NCBI GenBank assembly: GCA_965220415.1
Contig: OZ244829.1
Location: forward strand, 1,798,001 to 1,862,000
Origin: JAJDTR01 sp965220415
GTDB lineage: Bacteria > Poribacteria > WGA-4E > JAJDTR01
Direction of reading: 5' to 3'
DNA length: 64,000 nt
Shown: positions 8,380 to 16,171 of the stretch, piece after piece
Layout of the letters: each line of letters starts with the position of its first letter
Position numbering within the stretch: the first letter of the stretch is position 1
Notes under the pieces: model-generated
Database searches by the model: none
The model's input: the letters and a program-made list of their open reading frames with translations, nothing else
Told to the model about the DNA's origin: nothing
Position numbers and translations under genes: made by a program

Positions 8380-8472
8380 ATGATGAAAACAGTTCTCAAT
8401 TCGGAGACTCAAGGTGCTCAGTCGGGGCGACGAATCCACGAATACGAGCAATCTGTAATTCTAATGAGTTAA
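8380..8472 (+). CDS. Possible 30-residue small protein
   Basis: Open frame of 30 codons (starts MMKTVLNSETQ, ends VILMS) preceded by AGAGG at close spacing and ending four bases before the start of the first COG0523 GTPase. No family is recognised. It could be a leader peptide or chance. Confidence 0.3.
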   Translation: MMKTVLNSETQGAQSGRRIHEYEQSVILMS

Positions 8473-8476
8473 GAGG

Positions 8477-9580
8477 ATGACTGACATCCAAGGCCTCACA
8501 GAACCGATTCCGGTGACCATCATCAGCGGCTTTTTAGGCGCGGGCAAAACGTCTCTGCTCAACCACATTCTCAACGCCGACCACGGATTGCGCGTGGCTG
8601 TATTGGTCAACGATTTTGGAGAGATTAACATTGACGCCGAGCTAATCTCTGGCGTCTCTGGGGAATCCACCATTAACCTTTCCAACGGGTGTATCTGCTG
8701 CTCAATTCGCAACGACCTGCTTGAGGCCACGGTTCAATTGATTCAGCGCCCAAACCCACCGGAGTATATCGTCGTTGAGACCAGCGGCGTATCTGACCCT
8801 ATGGCGGTTTCATTGACCTTCATGGCGCCTGAATTGCGGTCGGGGGCGCGAGTAGACAGTATGCTGACCGTGGTTGATTCCGAGCAAATTGATCAGGTAG
8901 ACGGTAAGAATCGGGAGCTCGCGTTAGACCAAATCGCTATGGCAGACATTGTGGTGCTGAACAAGGTAGACTTGGTCAATGATGAAAAACGGGAGGAATT
9001 GATAGACTTTGTCAAAGACCTTGTTCCGAGGGCGCGTATCCTCGAAACCACACACGGCAAAGTTCCGCTCGATTTGGTGCTCGGCGTCGGGACATACGAC
9101 CTCCGCCGCTTTTCAGGCAAATCGGGCTTGGATGTTCACGTCCATGCCGACGGCGAGGTGCATGACCACGACCATGCGCATGACCTTGAGGATGAACACC
9201 ATCACGCACACGACCATACGTTGGTCTTTAATACGTGGAGTTATACGACCGACAAACCGCTGTCACGTCAGGCAGTGCGTCATGCAGTGAGAACCTTACC
9301 GACGACGATCTACCGCGCCAAAGGGTTTGTTTACCTTGACGATATTCCCAACGGGAAGGGAATCGTCCACGTTGTCGGCCAACGGGCGCGCCTGATCACT
9401 GGTGAGCCATGGGGCGACGAGAAACCGGGCACGCGGATAGTCTTTATCGGTGAGTATGGCGGAATCGACGCTACTGAGTTGCAATCGCGCTTTGAAGCGT
9501 GCCAAGCTACAGAGAAAACACGCCAAGATGCAATTCTTGACGACGCTTTTGAATTGCTCCGTGACCTTGTGAAGAAGTGA
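8477..9580 (+). CDS. COG0523 (CobW/ZNG1-like) GTPase with His-rich linker
   Basis: G3E-family metallochaperone-type GTPase of 367 residues. Walker A is GFLGAGKT (18-25), the family-defining metal motif is GCICC (Cys 72, 74, 75), and the G4 motif is NKVD (162-165). A His/Asp-rich linker at about 221-247 contains 11 or more histidines, as in zinc-linked members. The CobW C-terminal domain follows (TIYRAKGFVYL). Members under Zur control are thought to deliver zinc to client enzymes under limitation; this role is inferred from the linker and location. An AAGAGG site precedes the ATG. A second, different COG0523 gene lies 4 kb downstream. Confidence 0.9.
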   Translation: MTDIQGLTEPIPVTIISGFLGAGKTSLLNHILNADHGLRVAVLVNDFGEINIDAELISGVSGESTINLSNGCICCSIRNDLLEATVQLIQRPNPPEYIVVETSGVSDPMAVSLTFMAPELRSGARVDSMLTVVDSEQIDQVDGKNRELALDQIAMADIVVLNKVDLVNDEKREELIDFVKDLVPRARILETTHGKVPLDLVLGVGTYDLRRFSGKSGLDVHVHADGEVHDHDHAHDLEDEHHHAHDHTLVFNTWSYTTDKPLSRQAVRHAVRTLPTTIYRAKGFVYLDDIPNGKGIVHVVGQRARLITGEPWGDEKPGTRIVFIGEYGGIDATELQSRFEACQATEKTRQDAILDDAFELLRDLVKK

Positions 9581-9607
9581 AAGCGGCTTCTAATGGGGAA
9601 ATGATTC

Positions 9608-10201
9608 ATGTCTGGCAGAACTGGCGACGAATCTTCGCGTTGGTTAGATGCATTGAACAAGGTCAGTAAGATCGGGACAACGCTGTTGGACCAACAGTTG
9701 TGGTGTTGGGGACAGGACATTCGCCGGGCAGAGGGAAATGCTTTGCTCGCCTATGGTTTTACCAAACATCGACCGCTGGAAGGCAAGCACGGAAGTACCG
9801 CTTATGAGTGGCGTAGCTCTGGCAGAAGTCGAGTTGTTTTATGGGGATTCGGGTTTTTCTATGGCGATGGGGACCAAGGAGGGCTTTTCTTGCAGCGTTA
9901 CAAATTCGCGCCCAAACAGACAGCAGCGGTCGAATTTTCGTTGCCCGTATGGAAACCGGAGCAACTCCCTGAGCTTACGCAGCCATGTGATGTGGAAGCG
10001 TGGCGACGCGTTTTCAGCTCGCTCACTCAAGGCCTCGCGTGGATGGGCGACTACGAGCGGTGGATTATTTCTGAATACGGGCTTGGCTATCGCCAACGGT
10101 GTACTGACGCATGGAAGAAGAAACGTATTCCTGCACACGAAATGGCTGCAAAGTGGCATGAACTCGTCGAATACTTTCTTTCACAGCCTGGAAGCGATTG
10201 A
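9608..10201 (+). CDS. Unrecognised 197-residue protein in metal locus
   Basis: I do not recognise this family. It is soluble, rich in aromatic residues and tryptophan (QQLWCWGQDIRR, VVLWGFGFFYGDGDQGGLFLQRYKF, ERWIISEYGLGYRQRC), with a basic tail. There is no signal peptide or membrane segment. GGGGAAA precedes the ATG, and the gene begins 27 bases after the COG0523 GTPase, so the two are probably co-transcribed. A terminator-like hairpin follows about 90 bases after the stop. Its position suggests a role in metal handling, but nothing in the sequence states one. Confidence 0.75.
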   Translation: MSGRTGDESSRWLDALNKVSKIGTTLLDQQLWCWGQDIRRAEGNALLAYGFTKHRPLEGKHGSTAYEWRSSGRSRVVLWGFGFFYGDGDQGGLFLQRYKFAPKQTAAVEFSLPVWKPEQLPELTQPCDVEAWRRVFSSLTQGLAWMGDYERWIISEYGLGYRQRCTDAWKKKRIPAHEMAAKWHELVEYFLSQPGSD

Positions 10202-10288
10202 AAACATCAAGCTCAGATAATAATTGTGCTGAACAACCGCCTGACGATGTACGTCGTCGGGTTACCAAACCACTATGTAAAACCGAAA

Positions 10289-10316
10289 ACCCGATTTTCA
10301 TCGGGTGCCGTTTTTT
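10289..10316 (+). terminator. Rho-independent terminator
   Basis: Stem ACCCGAT/ATCGGGT (10289-10306) with a short T-rich loop, followed after GCCG by TTTTTT at 10311-10316. It separates the GTPase/unknown gene pair from the secreted HAF-repeat gene. Confidence 0.75.
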
Positions 10317-10388
10317 AGGTTGGTGATGAAGTCACCGACTGAATCTTAATTTCATAAAATAATTTCAATTGAAAAGGAACTTGCAGCT

Positions 10389-12317
10389 ATGCGTACTTAC
10401 GTAAGAGCCAAACTGGCTCTGCTTATGTTTTTGATGTTATGTTTGACCATCTCATTGCAAGCCGTCGCACAACACGGTGACGATGGCCACGACCATGAAC
10501 CTGTCGCCGACCTCCCCACATCTGGCATACACCTGACAATCGGTGTACCGTATCATATTGAGGTCGTTGATGTACCGTTCGCAGGCGCCTCGGAGACAGA
10601 TCTTTTCGGTATCAACAACGCTGGAGACATCGTCGGGAGCTATGCGGATGCAAACGCTGTTCGGAAAGGATTCTGGGTCAAAAACGGTGTCTTCGAGACG
10701 ATTGCCCCAGAAGGTGCAACAGACACACGGGCATTCGGAATCAATGCATCCGGCCAAATCACGGGTCGGTATAAAGACGCGGATGGCGTGCAGCACGGAT
10801 TTCTGAGAGAACCGGACGGCATGTTTATCACAGTCAATCCGGGGGCAGCCTTTAACTACGGGTGGGGCATCAACGACACCGGTCAGCTCACTTCGTATCA
10901 TTTCGATTTCCCAACAGCGAACGACATCGTCATCACCAGTTTTCTTCGCGAACCTGACGGGACTTTCGTGCAAGTTCCCTCTTCGGGCGGTGTTGGCGGC
11001 AATGTTTTTCGTGGTATCAACAACGCCGGTGTGATGGCGGGTTGGAATCTGCCTGAATCAGGATTTACACCAACACAGATTATTGACGGGCTGATTTACG
11101 AGGATGGCGCGTTCACTACTTTGTCCATTGACGCAGAGTTGCATACGCTCCCCGATGACATTGACAATCATGGCAGGATTGTCGGTCATACTGCACCGCT
11201 TGATTTCTCCGAAATACAGGGATTTCTACGCACTCCAGAGGGCGAGTTTCATCTGTTCGGGATTCCCGGCGCAGAAACCACGGTTGCACAAGCCATTAAC
11301 GATGATGGCGTCATTGTCGGCTGGTTTGAAATTCACCGGGAAGACGGCGAACATCAGACCCACGGCTTCATTGCCACCCCAATGCCTACAGGCGAAGATG
11401 ACTTCAGTCACGTCTACTTCGCTTCTCTCTCCCAAGGCTTGAACATGATCTCTCTACCGCTGAAGCCTCGCACGCCGATGAACGCTCGGTCGCTAGCGGA
11501 GATGGTTGGCGCAACAACAGTAATTAAGCTTGATGATGTCAACCAAGAGTTCGTTGGCTGGACGCCTGATTCACCAGACAACGGGTTCCCAATCGAAGGG
11601 GCAAAGGGATACATCGTCAACGTGCCGCACGCCCGACAGGTTCCCTTTGTCGGGGCGCCGTGGACCAATCAGCCGCAAGTTTCGGCGGCACCGATTGCAA
11701 CATCAATCGACACCCCAAATGGCGCTTGGGCGTTCGTTGTCAGTGGGCAATTAGAAGGCGTGCAGAACCTTGACGGCTATCTGGTCACCGTACGAAACCT
11801 GCGGACGAACGCTATTATGACGAATCGTGTGCGAGACGGCTACTTTGCCGCAGTGACCGCCGATCTCTCCCGCCAGAGCGTCGTTTGGGTTGGCGACACT
11901 CTGGAAGTCACCGTTGCGGATGCAACCGGAGAGATTGCTTCGGAGAAGCTGAGTTTCGTCGTGACAACAGACATGCTTGCAAACGCGGTTCTCCCTATTA
12001 CACTTGAGGGGGTTGGCATACCGAAGCAGAACTTAGTGTTGCAGAATTATCCCAACCCGTTCAATCCCGAAACATGGATTCCGTATCGCCTTTCGGAGTC
12101 AGCCCCTGTGACTCTATCAATTTACGATACGACAGGGAGACCGGTGCGAACGCTTTCCATTGGCTTCCAGCCAGCGGGCTTCTATCAAGGCCGGGCACGT
12201 GCTGCCTATTGGGATGGTCGAAATGATGTGGGTGAGCGGGTTTCAAGTGGTGTCTATTTCTACCGGTTGTCCACACCATCTTTCCATCAGATGAAGCGGA
12301 TGGTTATTTTGAAATAA
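10389..12317 (+). CDS. Secreted HAF-repeat protein with His-rich N-terminus and C-terminal sorting-type domain
   Basis: A 642-residue exported protein. A signal peptide ends near AVAQ, and the mature chain starts with the His/Asp-rich stretch HGDDGHDHEP. Residues about 60-330 hold HAF-type repeats (GINNAGDIVGSY, GINASGQITGRY, GINDTGQLTSY, GINNAGVMAGW, DIDNHGRIVGH, AINDDGVIVGW), a presumed beta-propeller of unknown ligand. A middle beta domain follows. The end is a FlgD-Ig-like tail with NYPNPFNPETWIPY and SGVYFYRL, the sorting-type tail typical of this lineage's surface proteins. The metal-locus context and histidines near the mature N-terminus suggest extracellular metal binding; this is inference. 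The start has AAAAGGAA upstream. Confidence 0.82.
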   Translation: MRTYVRAKLALLMFLMLCLTISLQAVAQHGDDGHDHEPVADLPTSGIHLTIGVPYHIEVVDVPFAGASETDLFGINNAGDIVGSYADANAVRKGFWVKNGVFETIAPEGATDTRAFGINASGQITGRYKDADGVQHGFLREPDGMFITVNPGAAFNYGWGINDTGQLTSYHFDFPTANDIVITSFLREPDGTFVQVPSSGGVGGNVFRGINNAGVMAGWNLPESGFTPTQIIDGLIYEDGAFTTLSIDAELHTLPDDIDNHGRIVGHTAPLDFSEIQGFLRTPEGEFHLFGIPGAETTVAQAINDDGVIVGWFEIHREDGEHQTHGFIATPMPTGEDDFSHVYFASLSQGLNMISLPLKPRTPMNARSLAEMVGATTVIKLDDVNQEFVGWTPDSPDNGFPIEGAKGYIVNVPHARQVPFVGAPWTNQPQVSAAPIATSIDTPNGAWAFVVSGQLEGVQNLDGYLVTVRNLRTNAIMTNRVRDGYFAAVTADLSRQSVVWVGDTLEVTVADATGEIASEKLSFVVTTDMLANAVLPITLEGVGIPKQNLVLQNYPNPFNPETWIPYRLSESAPVTLSIYDTTGRPVRTLSIGFQPAGFYQGRARAAYWDGRNDVGERVSSGVYFYRLSTPSFHQMKRMVILK

Positions 12318-12328
12318 GCGCCGAGAAA

Positions 12329-12368
12329 ATTCATCACTACCCTTGAATGTCATTGGGTAGTGATGAAT
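12329..12368 (+). terminator. Long perfect hairpin after HAF-repeat gene
   Basis: Perfect 14-bp stem ATTCATCACTACCC (12329-12342) with GGGTAGTGATGAAT (12355-12368) and a 12-base loop, starting 11 bases after the stop codon. There is no T-tract, so it may protect mRNA ends or be a repeat rather than an intrinsic terminator. Confidence 0.6.
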
Positions 12369-12406
12369 CGGTATATTCGCAGGAGGGTAACACAGAGGAA
12401 AAAGGT

Positions 12407-12595
12407 ATGAGCGCAGGTGGAATCGAATCGTCGTCCAAGCTGACATCAAGGCGGCGTGTCTTAGCGCATATGCTGATTTGTACGGGTTGTTGCGGCGTGA
12501 CAGAGAAACGAAATTCGTCAGTACCGGTTGAATGGCTCAAACAGGAGTGGCGGAACAGGCGGCTGTCCCCTTCATTAGACATCTTTCCAAAATAG
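12407..12595 (+). pseudogene. Truncated [2Fe-2S] ferredoxin-like (thioredoxin fold) gene
   Basis: A 62-codon frame with AGAGGAAAAAGG upstream, reading VLAHMLICTGCCG then VPVEWLKQEWRNRRLSPSL. This matches by eye the N-terminal half of small thioredoxin-fold [2Fe-2S] ferredoxin-like proteins with a CTGCCCG motif and a PVEWLKxEWK segment. Those proteins continue with a second Cys motif of the GCLGPC type, which is missing: the frame stops after DIFPK and no continuation is seen in other frames before 12836. Here the third and fourth motif positions read CCG rather than CCCG. It is either a decayed gene or a short derivative. It sits upstream of a COG0523 GTPase. Confidence 0.6.
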
Positions 12596-12658
12596 GTACT
12601 CATTTGGCTTAATTTTACCTTATATCCTTTCACTATGTAAAATCGCATCTCCCGTAGG

Positions 12659-12676
12659 GGACGCAGATTTGCGTCC
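12659..12676. repeat. Small hairpin
   Basis: GGACGCA and TGCGTCC with a four-base loop. Possible repeat relic in the gap between the truncated ferredoxin and the lipoprotein gene. Confidence 0.4.
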
Positions 12677-12794
12677 AGTGCTTTCATAATGCCGAGAAGG
12701 GGTGCTAAAATCCTGCTGCAGAGTTTTCCGCTCGAATTCTTCGTCACAGTTGCCGCTAGCGATGCCCTCCTCGGCGCCAACTCTAGGGACTGTA

Positions 12795-12815
12795 CCGCAA
12801 ACTGTTAGTTTGCGG
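12795..12815 (+). repeat. Hairpin just upstream of lipoprotein gene
   Basis: Perfect 9-bp stem CCGCAAACT/AGTTTGCGG with loop GTT, ending 21 bases before the ATG. The following T content is low, and it may be a repeat or a regulatory leader hairpin. Confidence 0.5.
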
Positions 12816-12836
12816 CCTATTTCAAAGGAGCATACC

Positions 12837-13076
12837 ATGAAGCCATTGAGCATCACCCTCGTGATAACGACAGTTCTGATATGTGCATCGTGTCACAGTC
12901 ATAAGGAGATAGTTACAGCCAAGCCGGTCAACCCACATTGCCGCTGCGCTGTCGAGAAGGCATACTACTATGAGAATCCAATACAGCCCGCGCCTGGAGG
13001 AAAAATGCCGGCATTATATGGCGCGCCCGGCAACGCCATCTGCCCGTGCGGCATCGATGACTCGGATCAGGGATAA
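12837..13076 (+). CDS. Small cysteine-rich lipoprotein
   Basis: A 79-residue predicted lipoprotein. Its hydrophobic leader ends with lipobox ICASC (Cys 19). The mature part has His residues directly after the lipidated Cys (HSHKE), then HCRC near the middle and CPCG near the end, giving four potential thiol ligands. AAAGGAG precedes ATG 12837. An in-frame extension upstream to 12702 exists but lacks a ribosome binding site and would place the leader internally. No family is recognised. Clustered with Zur-linked genes, it may bind metal at the cell surface; this is inference. Confidence 0.65.
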   Translation: MKPLSITLVITTVLICASCHSHKEIVTAKPVNPHCRCAVEKAYYYENPIQPAPGGKMPALYGAPGNAICPCGIDDSDQG

Positions 13077-13220
13077 TCCCGGGCCAGGTACGGAACCCCC
13101 GCAGAATAGAGACTGCGGACTTGAGAAAAATCGGGTCAGAATCGTGTGCGATTACCGATTCGTGGCGATATTTCAGGTATTAAAACAGCATCATATGCGA
13201 AGAAAGGAGGGCATACAACA

Positions 13221-13481
13221 GTGCTAAATTTTTTCGATTCGCAAAAAGGGAGTGACCCACAGCAACTCGTCCAAGTCAAATCGTGGGTCTCTCAAGCCTT
13301 TGGCCTATCAGAAGACGTCTCCGTGATGATTACTCAGTTGCAATGCACCGAAGAAGGCTGCCCGCCTATTGAAACAGTCATTGCAATCATGGAGACGCCC
13401 GGAAAGCCCCGGCAATACAAGATTCACAAACCGCTGGTGGAGGTGAAGCAGACGGACATCGTTAGCTTGACCGCCGGCTAA
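13221..13481 (+). CDS. Small conserved-type protein with CxxxGCPP motif
   Basis: An 86-residue protein starting at GTG 13221, with a strong AAAGGAGG site at 13203-13210. The sequence has VSVMITQLQCTEEGCPPIETVIAIME followed by KPRQYKIHKPLVEVKQTDI. The paired cysteines and Pro-rich turn look like a metal or thiol motif. I recall similar short proteins next to CobW-type genes but cannot name a family. It ends 19 bases before the second COG0523 GTPase and is probably in the same operon. Confidence 0.65.
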   Translation: MLNFFDSQKGSDPQQLVQVKSWVSQAFGLSEDVSVMITQLQCTEEGCPPIETVIAIMETPGKPRQYKIHKPLVEVKQTDIVSLTAG

Positions 13482-13500
13482 ATTCAACAAGGAGAGAAAA

Positions 13501-14850
13501 ATGAACGCCATGCTAAACAATCAAGTCCCCGTCACCGTGTTGACGGGTTTTTTGGGTTCTGGTAAAACCACGCTTCTGAACCGTATTCTCACCGAGAACC
13601 ACGGCAAACGTATCGCCGTCATCGAAAACGAGTTTGGTGAGGTCGGCGTCGATAATGATTTGGTCATCGGTGCCGAAGAAGAGATTTTCGAGATGAACAA
13701 CGGTTGCATCTGCTGCACGGTGCGCGGCGATCTCATCCGTATTTTGGGGAATCTAATGAAGCGTCGCGATAAGTTCGACTACATCATGGTCGAAACCACA
13801 GGGCTTGCGGACCCCGGGCCAGTTGCTCAAACGTTCTTCATGGACGCCGAAATGACGGAAAAACTGCAACTGGATTCCGTCACGACGGTGGTTGATGCCA
13901 AACACATCTGGCAGCACATTGATGACAGCGACGAGGCACGTGAACAGATTGCCTTTGCCGATGTCATTTTGTTGAACAAGATTGACCTTGTGACCGAGAA
14001 AGAGTTAAATCAACTGGAAGCCAGAATTCGCGGCATGAACCGTGCAGCGAAGATTTATCGAACGAAAGACGCCGTGGTTGAAATGGACAAGATTCTCAAT
14101 GTCGGCGGATTCGATCTGGACCGGGCGATGGAGGTTGACCCACAGTTCATGGAACCGGAGTATCCTTTTGAATGGGCTGGTCTTTATAACCTTTCGGCAG
14201 GCACGCATGAACTGGTTCTCCAAGAAGGTCCTGACCCGACGATGAAAGTCGCGTTGGCGCCTGTAAACGAGTCAACCGACGAAGCTTTGAAGGCCGCTGT
14301 CGAGCCAGTCGTTATGGTTTTCTCCGATGATGAGCATGAACTTTCGGCAGGTGGTGCCCTTCAACCGGGCGGACAACTCATTGAGTTGAATCTCACAGCG
14401 GACGAATTACGCTTTGACGTGCAGATCGACCGCCCCGGCACTTACGCGCTGTTTACCGAGCATCACCCCGACGAATTTCAAGCACAACTCTTTGGCAGCG
14501 GCGCCCTTGTCAAGCCAGTTGTTGACCGCGAATTTAAGCCAGACCACGAACATGATGACGAAGTCACATCGGTCGGCATCACAACCCCCGGCGACCTCCA
14601 TCCCGACCGGCTGAACGATTGGATTGGCAATCTGCTTCAGACAAAAGGTCTCGACATCTTCCGCATGAAAGGTATTCTGAGCATCAAGGGTCAGCCAAAC
14701 CGATTCGTCTTCCAAGGTGTTCATATGCTCTTCGACGGTCGCCCCGACCGCCCGTGGGGTGGTGAACCGCGCTACAATAGCCTCATCTTCATCGGGCGTA
14801 ACCTCGACCGGACCGAACTGACAGAAGGGTTTGAAGCATGTCTCGCTTGA
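13501..14850 (+). CDS. COG0523 GTPase with large beta-rich insert
   Basis: A second G3E/CobW-type GTPase, 449 residues. Walker A is GFLGSGKT (16-23), the metal motif is GCICC (Cys 69, 71, 72) and the G4 motif is NKID (159-162). Unlike the first copy it has no long His run. Instead about 145 residues (roughly 221-365) lie between the GTPase and CobW C-terminal domains, predicted beta-rich from YPFEWAGLYNL, GTHELVLQEGPD and PGTYALFTEHHPDEF, and ending in DHEHDDE. The C-terminal domain starts near HPDRLNDWIGNLLQ. AAGGAGAG precedes the ATG. Its last 13 bases overlap the WD40 gene, indicating translational coupling. Confidence 0.9.
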   Translation: MNAMLNNQVPVTVLTGFLGSGKTTLLNRILTENHGKRIAVIENEFGEVGVDNDLVIGAEEEIFEMNNGCICCTVRGDLIRILGNLMKRRDKFDYIMVETTGLADPGPVAQTFFMDAEMTEKLQLDSVTTVVDAKHIWQHIDDSDEAREQIAFADVILLNKIDLVTEKELNQLEARIRGMNRAAKIYRTKDAVVEMDKILNVGGFDLDRAMEVDPQFMEPEYPFEWAGLYNLSAGTHELVLQEGPDPTMKVALAPVNESTDEALKAAVEPVVMVFSDDEHELSAGGALQPGGQLIELNLTADELRFDVQIDRPGTYALFTEHHPDEFQAQLFGSGALVKPVVDREFKPDHEHDDEVTSVGITTPGDLHPDRLNDWIGNLLQTKGLDIFRMKGILSIKGQPNRFVFQGVHMLFDGRPDRPWGGEPRYNSLIFIGRNLDRTELTEGFEACLA

Positions 14851-15893
14851 ACAACCTAAGCAACCGCTTTGCCCAGCCCATTCAACTACGCGAAAATTGG
14901 ACCGCAACCATCAGCGACTACGTCATTGATCTGGCGTGGTCACCTGATGGGAGATACATCGCTGCCGCGTCGGTTCTCGGTCCGGTGACAATTTTTGAAG
15001 GTCGTCGTCAAGAGGTTATCCATGCCTTCGAAGGGCATGAATTCGGCACAATGTCAATCGCGTGGCGTCCAGACAGCAAGGTGCTTGCAAGCGCAGGACA
15101 AGATGGGAAAATTCGGTTGTGGGATATGACAAGTGGAAAAGCGACCCATTCGCTTGACGGGGGTGCAGCATGGGTTGAGCACCTGGCTTGGAGCGACGGC
15201 GAAAAACCGATGCTCGCCTCTGCCGCTGGTCGTAAGCTGAAACTGTGGAGCGCTGTCGGCGATCTTGTTCGCGAATGTCCCGACCATCAGAGCACGATTT
15301 CTGGTATCCAGTGGAAACCGCGTGTAAAGCAACTTGCCTCGATTGCCTACGGCGGCGTCATGCTGTGGGACCCGCAACAGTCGGAAGCCGTCCGCCGATT
15401 GGAATGGGTAGGCTCATCACTGGTGATTGCGTGGAGTCCTGACGGCAAATACATCGCAACCGGAGATCAAGATTCGACTGTACATTTCTGGATTATGTCT
15501 ACCGGTGACGACTTGCAAATGTCTGGCTATCCGACGAAAGTGCGAGAGCTCTCGTGGGATGCCACGAGTCGATACCTGGCTACGGGAGGCGGTCAGGAAG
15601 TTTCGGTGTGGGACTGTTCCGGTCGCGGACCGGCCGGTACGAGCCCCATTACGCTTTCACGACATAAGGATTTTCTAAGCGTTGTGCGTTTTCAACACCG
15701 CGGAGAACTGTTGGCCTCAGGCGGTGCCGACGGTCTGATCTACGTTTGGAAATTGCAAGGCAGCCTCCGTTCTGTGGCGGTTCATGAGGCCGCTCTGACA
15801 GCGGGGGTCACGAGCCTCGTTTGGTCACCGAATGACCAGTATATTGCTGTTGGTGACGAGTCGGGTGGGGTGAACGTTTTTTCGATAAGTTAA
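14838..15893 (+). CDS. WD40 repeat protein coupled to COG0523 GTPase
   Basis: A 351-residue protein made almost wholly of WD40 blades, about seven: VIDLAWSPDGRYIAAAS, SIAWRPDSKVLASAGQDGKIRLWD, LAWSDGEKPMLASAAGRKLKLWS, IQWKPRVKQLASIAYGGVMLWD, IAWSPDGKYIATGDQDSTVHFW, LSWDATSRYLATGGGQEVSVWD, VRFQHRGELLASGGADGLIYVW and a closing VWSPNDQYIAVGD. There is no signal peptide, so it is cytoplasmic. Its ATG lies within the last codons of the GTPase gene (13-bp overlap), a strong sign of joint function. It is probably a scaffold or partner in metal delivery; this is inferred. Its 3' two-thirds are duplicated at 19820-20554. Confidence 0.88.
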   Translation: MSRLNNLSNRFAQPIQLRENWTATISDYVIDLAWSPDGRYIAAASVLGPVTIFEGRRQEVIHAFEGHEFGTMSIAWRPDSKVLASAGQDGKIRLWDMTSGKATHSLDGGAAWVEHLAWSDGEKPMLASAAGRKLKLWSAVGDLVRECPDHQSTISGIQWKPRVKQLASIAYGGVMLWDPQQSEAVRRLEWVGSSLVIAWSPDGKYIATGDQDSTVHFWIMSTGDDLQMSGYPTKVRELSWDATSRYLATGGGQEVSVWDCSGRGPAGTSPITLSRHKDFLSVVRFQHRGELLASGGADGLIYVWKLQGSLRSVAVHEAALTAGVTSLVWSPNDQYIAVGDESGGVNVFSIS

Positions 15894-15931
15894 AGTTCAA
15901 CATTCAAACGGAGTCGGTTGCCCGAGTTCTT

Positions 15932-16111
15932 ATACCATTTCGCTTGAATAATAGGGCATATGATGTCTTAACTGTATCGCTCATTTACTCCGTAGGCGGG
16001 GCATCTTGCCCCGCCGACTTTGCGCGGAGGTGAGACTTCATGTTCCGCTCCACGCAAATTTCTTGACCTGATTCACGCGATCAATGCACAAGCATTTTAG
16101 AGAAATGGTAT
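15932..16111. mobile_element. MITE-like element with ATACCATTTC ends
   Basis: About 180 bp bounded by ATACCATTTC (15932-15941) and its exact reverse complement GAAATGGTAT (16102-16111). It contains the hairpin at 15995-16015. It fills most of the gap between the converging WD40 and cydB genes. No coding sequence. Confidence 0.6.
15995..16015. terminator. GC-rich hairpin between converging genes
   Basis: Perfect 9-bp stem GGCGGGGCA/TGCCCCGCC with loop TCT. No clear T-tract follows on either strand. Could act in termination for both converging genes or simply be the core of the surrounding repeat element. Confidence 0.5.
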
Positions 16112-16171
16112 TACTTTGGTTATTTAACCGATGCCGAGTGGAATCGGAATGGCGTTTTCATCCCATTCACG

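Noticed and set aside
12702..12836. Upstream extension of the small lipoprotein gene
   Set aside because: It would bury the signal peptide inside the protein; AAAGGAG before ATG 12837 marks the start.
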